Shown in pieces: positions 28,926 through 37,925 of a stretch of DNA of 64,000 nucleotides. This stretch comes from Alloacidobacterium dinghuense (GTDB taxonomy: Bacteria; Acidobacteriota; Terriglobia; Terriglobales; Acidobacteriaceae). The position numbers and the translations under genes are program-made. Below the pieces are notes generated by a model. It ran no database searches and was not told the DNA's origin. It was given only the letters and a program-made list of their open reading frames with translations. The stretch covers positions 2,170,001-2,234,000 of the forward strand of contig NZ_CP060394.1 in NCBI RefSeq assembly GCF_014274465.1, in the 5' to 3' direction. Each line of letters starts with the position of its first letter. The stretch's first letter is position 1.

Positions 28926-28974
28926 GAAGAGAAAAAATGGGGTGGCCGTGCATTGATCTGCACAGGCCAGCCCC
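28926..28974 (-). terminator. Long hairpin terminator downstream of the regulator/dcd unit
   Basis: The bases 28939-28974 fold into a long stem with two single-base bulges (GGGG-TGGCC-GTGCA against TGCAC-AGGCCA-GCCCC). On the minus strand it is followed by TTTTTTCTCTTC, a strong T-tract. It sits 140 bases beyond the stop of the NarL-type gene and probably ends that transcript. The rest of 28739-29113 shows no gene. Confidence 0.75.
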
Positions 28975-29113
28975 GTTCCCCAGATCTGCGTTGTTGCTAA
29001 TAGGGTTTTACGGCTTTCCCGACAGACCCGCAAGATAACAGAGGTAGGATGGACCTAAGTAAGCCCTGAATAAGGGGATTTAGGGAGTTGAAAGTAGCCG
29101 ATTCGAACGAATA

Positions 29114-29779
29114 TCAGCTGTTTTGACCAGGACCGCCACCCAGCGCATGCTTGGCGGCATGAATTGAGAGCGCAATCCGGTTTCCCACGCCAACCTTCCG
29201 CATCATGCGTCCTACGTATGACTTAACCGTACGTACCTCAATTCCTAAAGCTTCGGCGATTTCCCTGTTAGAGCGAGCTGAAACCAGCAATTGCAGGACT
29301 TCCAATTCGCGGTGGGTGAATTGTGGGGCAGAGCGTGGTGAGATGGTCCCGCCATCGATCATTCGATCAACCAACAGCGAGAGCGTTCTCCTTGGCGCCC
29401 AAATCGAGCCGCTAGCCACGAGTTCGACCGCGCGGGAGACTTCATCGGGCGTGGCTGTATCCAGCAAATAGCCCTTCGCGCCAGCCATAATCGCCGCGAT
29501 CACGCTCTCATCATCACCGTCTTCACTCATCACAATGATGCGAATCGAAGGCGTAGCAGCTCTCAGGCGCTCGATGGTTGTGAGGATCTCGGAGCGGACC
29601 ATCAGGCTGATTACGGCAAGATCCAGCGATTCTGCGACCAACAAACCGTCAAGACCGGCATCGATAAGCTCAATGCCGCGAATTTCTTCAAGTATGCTGC
29701 GCAGGCCTTCTCGACGAATGGGTTCCACAGCAAACAAGCCCACTCGCAGGCGCTGCGCGTAAATGCGTTTCTCTTCCAT
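29114..29779 (-). CDS. NarL/LuxR-type regulator with a receiver domain lacking the phospho-acceptor Asp
   Basis: The 221-residue protein has a receiver-like N-terminal half and a LuxR-type helix-turn-helix at about 152-215 (FTHRELEVLQLLVSARSNRE, then EVRTVKSYVGRMM). In the receiver the normal Asp is replaced by Ser58 (LDLAVISLM), and the acidic pair is reduced to Val18-Glu19; Ser85 and the conserved Lys102 (GAKGYLLD) remain. It is therefore probably not activated by ordinary phosphorylation. The start can be GTG 29782 or ATG 29779; both overlap the stop of dcd, so the two are translationally coupled. Confidence 0.85.
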   Translation of the reverse strand: MEEKRIYAQRLRVGLFAVEPIRREGLRSILEEIRGIELIDAGLDGLLVAESLDLAVISLMVRSEILTTIERLRAATPSIRIIVMSEDGDDESVIAAIMAGAKGYLLDTATPDEVSRAVELVASGSIWAPRRTLSLLVDRMIDGGTISPRSAPQFTHRELEVLQLLVSARSNREIAEALGIEVRTVKSYVGRMMRKVGVGNRIALSIHAAKHALGGGPGQNS

Positions 29780-30333
29780 CACAACTTCGGTAAAACAATT
29801 CCCTGTTGCTTCTGATACTTCCCGCGACGATCAGCGTAGCTGATCTCGCACACCTCATCGGACTGGAAAAACAGAATCTGGCAGAGCCCTTCGTTGGCAT
29901 ACACACGCGCCGGCAAAGGCGTCGTGTTTGAAATCTCCAAGGTCACGTAACCCTCCCATTCTGGCTCAAATGGGGTTACGTTTACGATGATCCCGCAACG
30001 CGCGTAGGTTGACTTCCCTACGCAGATAGTCAACACATCACGCGGAATCTTGAAATACTCAACAGAGCGCGCCAGTGCAAATGAGTTTGGGGGGATAATG
30101 ACTGACTCGGCCTGCACCGTCACAAAAGACCGCTCGTCAAAGTCCTTGGGGTCAATGATAGCGCTATTTACGTTTGTAAAGATCTTAAATTCGTCAGAAA
30201 CCCGCAAATCGTACCCGTAGGACGACAACCCGTACGAAATAACCCCTTCCTTTACTTGCTTTTCGCTAAAAGGATGGATCATCTGGTGTTTTGTGGCCTG
30301 TTCCCGAATCCAACGGTCGCTCTTAATTGACAT
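29779..30333 (-). CDS. dcd: dCTP deaminase
   Basis: The start at ATG 30333 is chosen because GAGGAG lies 5 bases upstream and the family sequence MSIKSDRWI begins there. The 184-residue protein matches dCTP deaminase: [31 protein letters not shown], then the catalytic region [18 protein letters not shown] with its conserved Glu, and LCQILFF. It converts dCTP to dUTP as a source of dTMP. The closing residues overlap the start of a LuxR-type regulator, an unusual partner for dcd. It diverges from the HU gene. Confidence 0.93.
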   Translation of the reverse strand: MSIKSDRWIREQATKHQMIHPFSEKQVKEGVISYGLSSYGYDLRVSDEFKIFTNVNSAIIDPKDFDERSFVTVQAESVIIPPNSFALARSVEYFKIPRDVLTICVGKSTYARCGIIVNVTPFEPEWEGYVTLEISNTTPLPARVYANEGLCQILFFQSDEVCEISYADRRGKYQKQQGIVLPKL

Positions 30334-30426
30334 GCAACTCCTCACCATGCTCTTTAAGCGTATCGCGAAATCAAAAAAAGTTGAATAATCCACTCAAAAT
30401 GCGCATCTTATGAGTCATTTAGCGCA

Positions 30427-30455
30427 TTGACAACACAGGAAAAGCTTTCTAGTAT
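30427..30455 (+). promoter_or_regulatory. Sigma70-type promoter of the HU gene
   Basis: TTGACA at 30427-30432 and TAGTAT at 30450-30455 are separated by exactly 17 bases. This is a near-consensus housekeeping promoter. It lies 53 bases upstream of the HU start, on the correct strand. Confidence 0.75.
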
Positions 30456-30507
30456 CCCTGTAGCCGTGAATCCCGGCGGCAATGCCTAAGAAATAGAGGT
30501 GAACGCG

Positions 30508-30780
30508 TTGATAAAACAAGACATTATCCATCACGTCATCGAACGCACAGGCCTGCCGCGCAACAAAGCTGAAGCGGCGGTGGATACGGTCTTCGAAAGC
30601 CTGAAAAAGGCTCTCGCTCAGGGCGACCGCATCGAATTGCGGGGCTTCGGAGTCTTTAATGTACGTCCCCGTAAAACCGGCATTGGCCGCAACCCACGCA
30701 CGGGCGCGGAGGTAACCATAACCCCAGGCAAGGCGGTCCGCTTCAAGCCTGGTAAGGAACTGCACCTTCTCGATTCCTGA
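30508..30780 (+). CDS. HU/IHF-family DNA-binding protein
   Basis: This is a 90-residue histone-like protein: IKQDIIHHVIERTGLPRNKA at the N-terminus, the DNA-binding arm RPRKTGIGRNPRTG, and the C-terminal VRFKPGKEL. The TTG at 30508 is preferred because AGAGGTGA lies 5 bases before it and family members begin at this point; a GTG at 30499 would add three residues. HU proteins bend and compact DNA. A strong promoter lies upstream. The gene converges with priA. Confidence 0.93.
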   Translation: MIKQDIIHHVIERTGLPRNKAEAAVDTVFESLKKALAQGDRIELRGFGVFNVRPRKTGIGRNPRTGAEVTITPGKAVRFKPGKELHLLDS

Positions 30781-30817
30781 CTTTTTGCTGCAAAAACCTG
30801 TCTGGAGCGAGGCAGCC

Positions 30818-33283
30818 TCACATCAGGCTTATTGCGTCCACATCCACAATCAAACTTCGACGCGGAATCCCAATTTCTTCGGCATGTGCCAGCACAGATC
30901 GCAGCCCGTTTCCGAGAACCTGGCGCTTTTCTGCTTTCATCACCAGGTGGAAGCGGTAAATGCGCTTGATTCGGGAGATCGGCGCAGTAGCTGGACCAAG
31001 CACACGTACGCCAGTCAACTGCGTCTGCTGAAACCATCGCCCGAGAGAGGAAGCCCATCCGGCGGCTTCCTCCAAATGCTGACTTTGAATGAGGACATTT
31101 GCCAGCACATCGAAGGGCGGATAGTGCATCCACCGTCTGTACTTCAACTCTCGTTCAACGAAAGCATGGAAATCGTGCTTGGCGGCACACTCAATCGCGT
31201 AGTGGCCCGGGTGGTATGTCTGAACAATAACCTTGCCGGGCAGTTCACCTCTGCCTGCGCGCCCTGATACCTGTGTCAGTAGCTGAAAGACACGCTCCGA
31301 GGCGCGAAAATCGGGCAGTCCTAGCGCATGGTCGCAACCGACAACCCCCACGAGCGTCACTCCGTGAATATCGTGACCCTTAGCGATCATCTGAGTGCCA
31401 ACCAGCAGATTGATCTCACCCGAATGCAGGCGCATCAGCAGCCGTTCCAGATCATGTCGCCCGCGCACCGTGTCGCGATCCATCCTTCCGATACGCGCGC
31501 CCGGGAAAATCTCCTGTAGCCGTTCTTCGCCCTGCTGCGAGCCGGCACCCAGAAAATACAGGTGCTCGCTCTCACATTTGGGACATAGCTTTGGCACCGT
31601 CCGTTTGTAGCCGCAGTAGTGACACTCCAGGCGCTGACCCACGTGAGCATGCTGATCGTCGTTCGGAACAGTCTTGTGATAGGTCAGAGCGATGGCGCAG
31701 TTCTCGCATTCCAGCTTTTCACCGCAGGCCCGGCATAAAACCACATAGGAATAACCTCGACGATTCAGCAAAATAATTGCCTGTTCTCCGCGCTCCAGCG
31801 TGGCCTTTGTTTCTTCAATCAACGCCCGCGAAAAGAGTTGTTCCTGACCTGTCTCCTGAAACTCCCGCCGCATGTCGACCAGATCTACCATCGGCAGTGG
31901 GCGTTGATTCACGCGTTCATGCATTTTGATTTTTTCGTAACGCCCGCGCTGCGCGTTCCGCCACGATTCCAGCGACGGTGTAGCCGATCCGAGCACAACA
32001 ACCGCGGATGATAGCTTCGCCCGCATTACCGCCACATCTCGCGCATGGTAACGCGGCATCTCTTCCTGTTTGTAGCTCGAATCATGCTCCTCATCGACGA
32101 CAATCAGTCCGAGGTTTGCCACTGGAGCAAAGACCGCTGACCGCGTCCCCACTACTATGCGCGCATCGCCTCTGCGAATCCTGTGCCACTGCTCCGCGCG
32201 TTCCTCAGGAGTGAGTGCCGAATGCAGCAATGCAACCTCAGACGCGAAGGCGTGGTGCAATTGCGCCGCCATCGCTGGAGTCAAACCGATCTCCGGCACC
32301 AGGAGAATCGCGGACTTGCCGAGATCCAGTACATGTCGCATCGCCGCCAGGTATACGGCAGTCTTCCCTGACCCGGTAACACCATGCAACAGATACGGTC
32401 GAAACTCGTTCGAGGCTACAGCGGTGATAATGGCATCGAAGGCTGCTCTCTGCTGCATGTTCAGCTCATATTCAGGTCGTTTCACCCTCAGACCACTGAG
32501 ATGAAAATCTGCCGCGCGCTCTTCAATCCGAACCAATCCGCGCTTCACTAGGGTGGCCACCGTCGATGCGGGCGTTGGCAACTTGCGCAATTCCGCCACA
32601 GGTAACTCGCCACCACCCGCACCGGCCAGTTCTGCAAGAATCGCTTGCTGATTTTCATTCAGCTTCGGAAGCCGCGCATTTTCAATCACCACTGCCCACC
32701 GCACCGTTCGTCGCGCATCGCGGGCATCTGCTTGCGTCTCTCGCGCGATCCAGCGCTTACGCAGCATGCCTTGAAGCAACTGCAGACTTGCTCCAGTGGA
32801 GGACCGCAACCGTGAAACCCTGGCTGTTCCCCCGCCCTCCAAGTAATTGAGAACCGCATATTCAAGGTTCTGCTCGCCGGGAGGAAGCTTTGAGCGCCGC
32901 GACGAGCCTCTCTCTGCGCCATCTTGCAGCACCTGCCGTCCTGTATCGGTAATCCGATACAGCACCATGCGCCGCACCTCGGCCATCAACGGCAGCATCG
33001 TCCGCAAAACCTCACCCAACGGAGCGATATAGTATTGCGCGATCCACTGCGCCAACTCCAGCAATGGACCAGAAATCAGCGGCTCCTGATCAAGAATGCC
33101 GATCAGAGCTTTTGCTTCGACCGGCGGAGCGTCGTCATGCACGCGTACCACGACACCAGCAAGCTTTTCATTGCGAAAGGGCACAAGGACGCGACAGCCG
33201 ACGCCGGGAATCTCGCCATTTAACGCATAGGTAAAGGCGCGATCCAATGGAACAGGCAAGGCAACATCACAGAACTCAGGCAT
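30818..33283 (-). CDS. priA: Primosomal replication protein N' (PriA helicase)
   Basis: The 821-residue protein has the PriA order: an N-terminal 3'-end-binding domain, Walker A in HGVTGSGKTAVYL, the DEEH box in VVDEEHDSSYKQEEMP, and paired zinc-binding cysteines (CRACGEKLECENC, then CHYCGYKRTVPKLCPKC). Helicase motifs such as GTQMIAKGHDI and SGRAGRG follow. It restarts stalled replication forks. The length is slightly above the usual 730-800. The start ATG at 33283 lacks a strong Shine-Dalgarno. It diverges from the DAHP synthase gene. Confidence 0.95.
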   Translation of the reverse strand: MPEFCDVALPVPLDRAFTYALNGEIPGVGCRVLVPFRNEKLAGVVVRVHDDAPPVEAKALIGILDQEPLISGPLLELAQWIAQYYIAPLGEVLRTMLPLMAEVRRMVLYRITDTGRQVLQDGAERGSSRRSKLPPGEQNLEYAVLNYLEGGGTARVSRLRSSTGASLQLLQGMLRKRWIARETQADARDARRTVRWAVVIENARLPKLNENQQAILAELAGAGGGELPVAELRKLPTPASTVATLVKRGLVRIEERAADFHLSGLRVKRPEYELNMQQRAAFDAIITAVASNEFRPYLLHGVTGSGKTAVYLAAMRHVLDLGKSAILLVPEIGLTPAMAAQLHHAFASEVALLHSALTPEERAEQWHRIRRGDARIVVGTRSAVFAPVANLGLIVVDEEHDSSYKQEEMPRYHARDVAVMRAKLSSAVVVLGSATPSLESWRNAQRGRYEKIKMHERVNQRPLPMVDLVDMRREFQETGQEQLFSRALIEETKATLERGEQAIILLNRRGYSYVVLCRACGEKLECENCAIALTYHKTVPNDDQHAHVGQRLECHYCGYKRTVPKLCPKCESEHLYFLGAGSQQGEERLQEIFPGARIGRMDRDTVRGRHDLERLLMRLHSGEINLLVGTQMIAKGHDIHGVTLVGVVGCDHALGLPDFRASERVFQLLTQVSGRAGRGELPGKVIVQTYHPGHYAIECAAKHDFHAFVERELKYRRWMHYPPFDVLANVLIQSQHLEEAAGWASSLGRWFQQTQLTGVRVLGPATAPISRIKRIYRFHLVMKAEKRQVLGNGLRSVLAHAEEIGIPRRSLIVDVDAISLM

Positions 33284-33400
33284 GGGCTACTGAGGCGAGA
33301 GTACCAGATGCGGTCACTCGAACGTCGAAGCGCAGCATTCCGCGTGGCTCGTGCCGAAAGTCAGCAAGCGGACTCCACTGTTACATTAAAAGTAAGACCC

Positions 33401-34453
33401 ATGTTCTACCCAACAAATGATTTACGCATAAAAGCGACGAAGGTTGTCCTACCGCCGGTATTTCTCGAAGAAGAATTACCTGTCACCGAGCGGGCATCAG
33501 CGACTGTTTTTCAGGCCCGAAACGAGATCATCAACATTCTCAATGGAAGCGATTCGCGCCTTGTTGTGGTCGTTGGGCCTTGTTCCATCCATGACACCAA
33601 AGCTGCGCGCGAGTATGCCGGATTGTTGAAGAATGCAATCGACGAATTCGGGAATGAGTTGCGAATCGTGATGCGCGTCTATTTTGAGAAGCCACGCACC
33701 ACGCTTGGCTGGAAGGGACTGATTAACGATCCTCATCTCGATGAATCTTTCCGTATCAACGATGGACTGAGACTGGCACGGCATCTGTTGCTCGATCTTG
33801 CGGAGATGGGCGTGCCTGCGGGGACTGAATTTCTGGATATGATCTCGCCGCAGTATGTTGCTGAACTGGTCAGTTGGGGAGCCATCGGCGCGCGCACTAC
33901 GGAAAGTCAGGTACACCGGCAGCTCGCCTCCGGCTTGTCTTGCCCGGTCGGCTTTAAGAACGGGACCTCTGGCAATGTACAGATCGCGATTGAGGCCATC
34001 GTTTCGGCGGGACATCCGCATACGTTTCTTGGTACTTCGGAAACAGGCCAATCTGCGATTCTCTTTACGGCGGGAAATCCCGACTGCCACATCATTCTGC
34101 GCGGCGGCAGGCAGACGACGAACTACGATACGGCCTCTGTTGCCTCGACATCTGAGCAGATGGAAAAAGCCGGCGTTAAGGCTCGGATCATGATCGACTG
34201 CAGCCACGCCAATAGTGGCAAGGATCACAAGAAACAGGGTGTGGTTTCTCGCGAAGTGGCTACGCAAATTGCAGCGGGCGATCGCCGCATTATGGGTGTA
34301 ATGCTCGAAAGCAATCTGATTGCGGGTTCACAGAACCTTGTGAATGGCAAGGCTCTTACGTACGGGCAAAGCATTACCGACGCATGCATCGACTGGACCG
34401 AAACCCACGGCCTACTTAAAGATCTGGCGGGTGCGGTTCGTGCGGGGCGATAA
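33401..34453 (+). CDS. aroF: 3-deoxy-7-phosphoheptulonate (DAHP) synthase, type I (AroFGH type)
   Basis: Starting at ATG 33401 gives 350 residues, the usual length for the E. coli AroF/G/H type; an upstream frame extension to 33308 is not conserved in character. Motifs include VVVGPCSIHD, RVYFEKPRTTLGWKGLINDP, GARTTESQVHRQLASG, PVGFKNGTSG and MIDCSHANSGKDH. The enzyme condenses PEP and erythrose 4-phosphate, the first step to aromatic amino acids. Which feedback type it is (Phe, Tyr or Trp) cannot be told, so the symbol is nominal. aroA of the same pathway lies at 59.8 kb. Confidence 0.93.
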   Translation: MFYPTNDLRIKATKVVLPPVFLEEELPVTERASATVFQARNEIINILNGSDSRLVVVVGPCSIHDTKAAREYAGLLKNAIDEFGNELRIVMRVYFEKPRTTLGWKGLINDPHLDESFRINDGLRLARHLLLDLAEMGVPAGTEFLDMISPQYVAELVSWGAIGARTTESQVHRQLASGLSCPVGFKNGTSGNVQIAIEAIVSAGHPHTFLGTSETGQSAILFTAGNPDCHIILRGGRQTTNYDTASVASTSEQMEKAGVKARIMIDCSHANSGKDHKKQGVVSREVATQIAAGDRRIMGVMLESNLIAGSQNLVNGKALTYGQSITDACIDWTETHGLLKDLAGAVRAGR

Positions 34454-34543
34454 ATGTCAGCCGGAAAGGCCGAGACACTTCATTGCAAAGCGCCATAAAG
34501 TTGCTTGGGGCGACGGGGCCTTCTGTGTAGACTACGCGCAAGC

Positions 34544-35887
34544 ATGACCACGATTACGTCACCAGAAAAGCGCGGGAGCTTTGTCTCCGCTCTCGAGCGT
34601 TACTTCCTCTTTGAAGCGCTTGAAACAAACTGGCGCACCGAGATTCTTGCTGGCTTCACGACGTTTGTCACGATGGCCTACATCGTCTTCGTGAATCCGG
34701 CGATTTTGCACGAGACCGGGATGCCCGTTGCCGCGGTGACTGCGGCAACGTGCTGCTGCGCCGCCTTGGGCAGCATCCTGATGGGGGCGCTGGCAAACTA
34801 TCCAATCGCACTCGCACCGGGGATGGGACTCAACGCTTACTTCACCTACACCGTGGTAAAACACATGGGCGTGCCATGGCAGACGGCTCTCGGTGCAGTT
34901 TTTCTTTCCGGCGTGATTTTTCTGCTGCTCACCGTCGGCGGCATTCGCCAGTTGCTGGTCGGTGCGATTCCGCATGAACTGCATGCGGCTGTCGCGGGCG
35001 GCGTCGGACTCTTTATCGCATTTATCGGACTACGAAATGCTGGCATTATCGTTGCCGACCCGGCGACCGTTGTGGGACTTGGGAATCTGCGCAATCCGCA
35101 GACTGCACTTGCCATCTTTGGATTGTTGCTCATTGCGCTGCTCCAGGTATTTCGCGTGCGCGCGTCCATGCTGATCGGAATTATGGGCACAGCGCTGACA
35201 GGGTGGGCCTTCAGCCTTGTACATTGGCATCCGGAGGCATACCGCTTCAGCGACATCACGGCAACAGCCTTTAAGCTCGACATCCGCGGGGCACTGCATA
35301 TTGGCGTTTTCGAGATTATTTTTGTCTTCCTCTTCGTCGATCTCTTCGACAACATTGGCACGCTAGTGGCAGTGAGCCAGAAGGCTGGACTGATTGATGC
35401 GCAACATCGTATCGCGCGCTTGAACCGCATTTTTTTTGCCGATGCGACTGCAACCATTGCCGGCTCGCTTACGGGAACGAGTACGGTCGTCAGCTACATT
35501 GAATCGAGCGCGGGGGTTGCCGCGGGAGGGCGGTCGGGTGTAACTGCGATCGTTACGGGCATTCTGTTTATTGTGGCTCTGTTTGTAGCGCCGCTCGTCG
35601 GCGCCATCCCAACAGCCGCAACGTCGCCAGCGTTGATCATTGTCGGTGGACTGATGCTCTCGTCCATCAGCGAAATCAAGTGGTCTGATCCGCTGATAGC
35701 CTTCCCGGCATTTCTGACACTTGTGACGATTCCGCTGACGTACTCAATCGCGAACGGATTGAGCTTCGGCATCATTGCTTTTGCGCTGCTGCATATCTTC
35801 AGCGGGCGCTTTCGCTGGCAGGACTGGCTGCTGTATGTTTTGGCCGCGCTATTTCTCTTGCGCTTCATCTATATGGCCAAGGGATGA
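34544..35887 (+). CDS. NCS2-family purine permease (AzgA-like)
   Basis: The ATG at 34544 is preferred over an upstream one at 34505 because the conserved sequence begins near YFLFEALETNWRTEILAG. The 447-residue protein is almost entirely membrane helices and shows the AzgA signatures TTFVTMAYIVFVNPAIL, APGMGLNAYFTYT and SLTGTSTVVSYIESSAG. AzgA-type transporters import adenine, guanine or hypoxanthine with protons. That would fit the hpt gene at the right edge of the window, although the two are far apart. It converges with the BFN gene. Confidence 0.9.
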   Translation: MTTITSPEKRGSFVSALERYFLFEALETNWRTEILAGFTTFVTMAYIVFVNPAILHETGMPVAAVTAATCCCAALGSILMGALANYPIALAPGMGLNAYFTYTVVKHMGVPWQTALGAVFLSGVIFLLLTVGGIRQLLVGAIPHELHAAVAGGVGLFIAFIGLRNAGIIVADPATVVGLGNLRNPQTALAIFGLLLIALLQVFRVRASMLIGIMGTALTGWAFSLVHWHPEAYRFSDITATAFKLDIRGALHIGVFEIIFVFLFVDLFDNIGTLVAVSQKAGLIDAQHRIARLNRIFFADATATIAGSLTGTSTVVSYIESSAGVAAGGRSGVTAIVTGILFIVALFVAPLVGAIPTAATSPALIIVGGLMLSSISEIKWSDPLIAFPAFLTLVTIPLTYSIANGLSFGIIAFALLHIFSGRFRWQDWLLYVLAALFLLRFIYMAKG

Positions 35888-35949
35888 TTGGCATCAGTCT
35901 CTGTTAATCGACGATAGGGCCTTCGTTTAAACTACGAACGCCTGCTCAA

Positions 35950-36435
35950 CTACATCTTGTAACGTCCGAGATCCTCGTCGTTCAGATTCTCCAGCCAACG
36001 ACGCAGCTCTTCCTGTGTTGCCTGATCGGTGGGGTTAGAGATGACTTTGGCGACGCGCAGGACATCTTCATCCACGAAAATCGGGCAGTCAGCGCGCAGT
36101 GCGAGCGCCAAAGCGTCGGATGGGCGGCAATCAATGGTGACGGACTCTCCGTCTTGCTCAAGCCACAACACAGCGTAAAAGGTGTCGTTCTTAAGCTCTG
36201 TAACCACAACACGTTGCACGGTGGCGTTCAGACCTTGGACCAGGTTTTTAAGCAGGTCGTGTGTCATGGGGCGCGGCGTCGTCGCCTTTTCCACTTCAAG
36301 GGCGATAGCGTTGGCCTCATACAAACCCACCCAGATAGGCAACACAGTATCTCCCTGCACGTCTTTCAGAATGACGATCGGCGCATTGGTTGATGGATCG
36401 ACCATCAGGCCCCGGATTTTCATCTCGATTTCCAT
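35950..36435 (-). CDS. Bifunctional nuclease (BFN/DUF151) domain protein
   Basis: This 161-residue protein has the DUF151 core: ILKDVQGDTVLPIWVGLYEA, then RPMTHDLLKNL and TIDCRPSDALALALRADCPI. The fold has been linked to DNase/RNase activity in plants and to thermotolerance in Thermotoga, but its bacterial role is unclear. GAGGTCAC precedes the ATG. It lies just downstream of miaB on the same strand, 13 bases away, so the two are probably cotranscribed. Confidence 0.9.
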   Translation of the reverse strand: MEIEMKIRGLMVDPSTNAPIVILKDVQGDTVLPIWVGLYEANAIALEVEKATTPRPMTHDLLKNLVQGLNATVQRVVVTELKNDTFYAVLWLEQDGESVTIDCRPSDALALALRADCPIFVDEDVLRVAKVISNPTDQATQEELRRWLENLNDEDLGRYKM

Positions 36436-36448
36436 CCAGCGTGACCTC

Positions 36449-37837
36449 TTATGCTACCGCTTCGCCTACGAGGCTGTTCGGGAAAGTCTTTGTAACTCTC
36501 ACCGGCAAATAGCTTCCCGTAGCGGGAAGAATAGGCTGGCTAGCGGTAAAGTTCAACGTTTTATTCTGTGAAGTGCGTCCGATGACCTGTCCCCTGGCCT
36601 GATTATGACCCTCAACCATCACCTCCAGAACTTGCCCCATGTAATTGCTATAGTTGACCCTTTGGATTTCACGCTGGCGATCAAGGAGGACTTGCAGGCG
36701 CTCGGCTTTGATCTCGTCGGATATGGAATCCGGCATCCTCACAGCAGGGGTGTTTGGGCGCGGCGAATACTTAAATGCAAAGACACCGTCGTATTGAACC
36801 GCATGCAGAAGCGTAATGGTTTCCTCGAAATCTGCCTGCGTTTCGCCAGGGAAACCTACGATGACGTCCGTAGTCATACTGATCTGGCGTTTAGCCGCCT
36901 TGATCCATGAGATGCGCTCAAGGTACCAGTCGCGTGTATACTCGCGCTGCATCATGTGGAGCACATCAGATGATCCGCTCTGCACCGGCAGGTGAACGTG
37001 ATCGCAAAGTGATGGTACAGCATCAATGGCGTCGACGATGTCGCGTGTAAAATCCCGCGGATGCGAGGTCGTGAAACGCACGCGGCGAATGCCGGGAATT
37101 TCACCTATGGCAGCGAGCAACTCCGCAAATGACTTCTTTCTTTCTGGATCACAGTAGGAATTAACATTCTGACCGAGAAGTTGGATTTCGGTGTAACCAC
37201 TATCGGCCATCCGGCGCGCTTCGACCAGAACCGACGTCGATGTGCGGCTTCGTTCTTTGCCACGTGTATATGGAACGACACAGTAGGCACAGAACTTATC
37301 GCAGCCCTCAATAATGGTGATATAGCCGCGATGAGGATTGCTGCGTGTCGTGAATTCGGTTTCGAAGGTCTCTTCGGTTTGGCGGTCGTCGAGACCGGTA
37401 ATCCGTTTTTCACCGAGTTCCAGGCGCACGAGCATCTCGGGAAGCTTGCGGTAGGACGCCGAGCCGGAAACCAGCGAGACATAAGGGGCACGCTCGAAGA
37501 TGCGCTCGCCTTCCTGCTGCGCCACGCATCCGAGAACGCCGAAGCGCTTGCCCTGCGCGGTCAGTTTCTTGTAGTCATTCAGGCGGTTGAAGACCTTCTG
37601 CTCTGCCTTGTCACGGATGGAACAGGTGTTATAGAGGATGAGGTCGGCAGCCTCTTCGGTTTCCACCTGGTGATAGCCCTGCTGCGTGAGCGTGCCGATG
37701 ACTTTTTCCGAGTCGTGCACGTTCATCTGGCATCCGAAGGTTTCCAGATAGAAGGTTCTTGAATGCGCCGCTGCTTCTGGCTGGGGCGCATCGATTAAAT
37801 CGAAGTTCGGCATAGATATTGTGATTATATCGCTCAT
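36449..37837 (-). CDS. miaB: tRNA-2-methylthio-N6-dimethylallyladenosine synthase MiaB
   Basis: The start ATG at 37837 leaves a 462-residue protein; the longer frame to 38083 runs into the divergent dehydratase gene and is not protein-like. It has the N-terminal iron-sulfur cysteines (FGCQMN, NTCSIRDKAEQ, LGCVAQ), the radical SAM motif CDKFCAYC, and a C-terminal TRAM domain. It adds a methylthio group to i6A37 of tRNAs. No strong Shine-Dalgarno is present. Its upstream region is shared with the dehydratase gene at 37926. Confidence 0.94.
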   Translation of the reverse strand: MSDIITISMPNFDLIDAPQPEAAAHSRTFYLETFGCQMNVHDSEKVIGTLTQQGYHQVETEEAADLILYNTCSIRDKAEQKVFNRLNDYKKLTAQGKRFGVLGCVAQQEGERIFERAPYVSLVSGSASYRKLPEMLVRLELGEKRITGLDDRQTEETFETEFTTRSNPHRGYITIIEGCDKFCAYCVVPYTRGKERSRTSTSVLVEARRMADSGYTEIQLLGQNVNSYCDPERKKSFAELLAAIGEIPGIRRVRFTTSHPRDFTRDIVDAIDAVPSLCDHVHLPVQSGSSDVLHMMQREYTRDWYLERISWIKAAKRQISMTTDVIVGFPGETQADFEETITLLHAVQYDGVFAFKYSPRPNTPAVRMPDSISDEIKAERLQVLLDRQREIQRVNYSNYMGQVLEVMVEGHNQARGQVIGRTSQNKTLNFTASQPILPATGSYLPVRVTKTFPNSLVGEAVA

Positions 37838-37925
37838 AGCATCGTGTTCAGAGTTGTTCCTGGTCACAAAGGCGCAGTCACGATGAGTGGTAAAAATTTG
37901 GTAGCTTAACGATAAAGAGTCCTCT

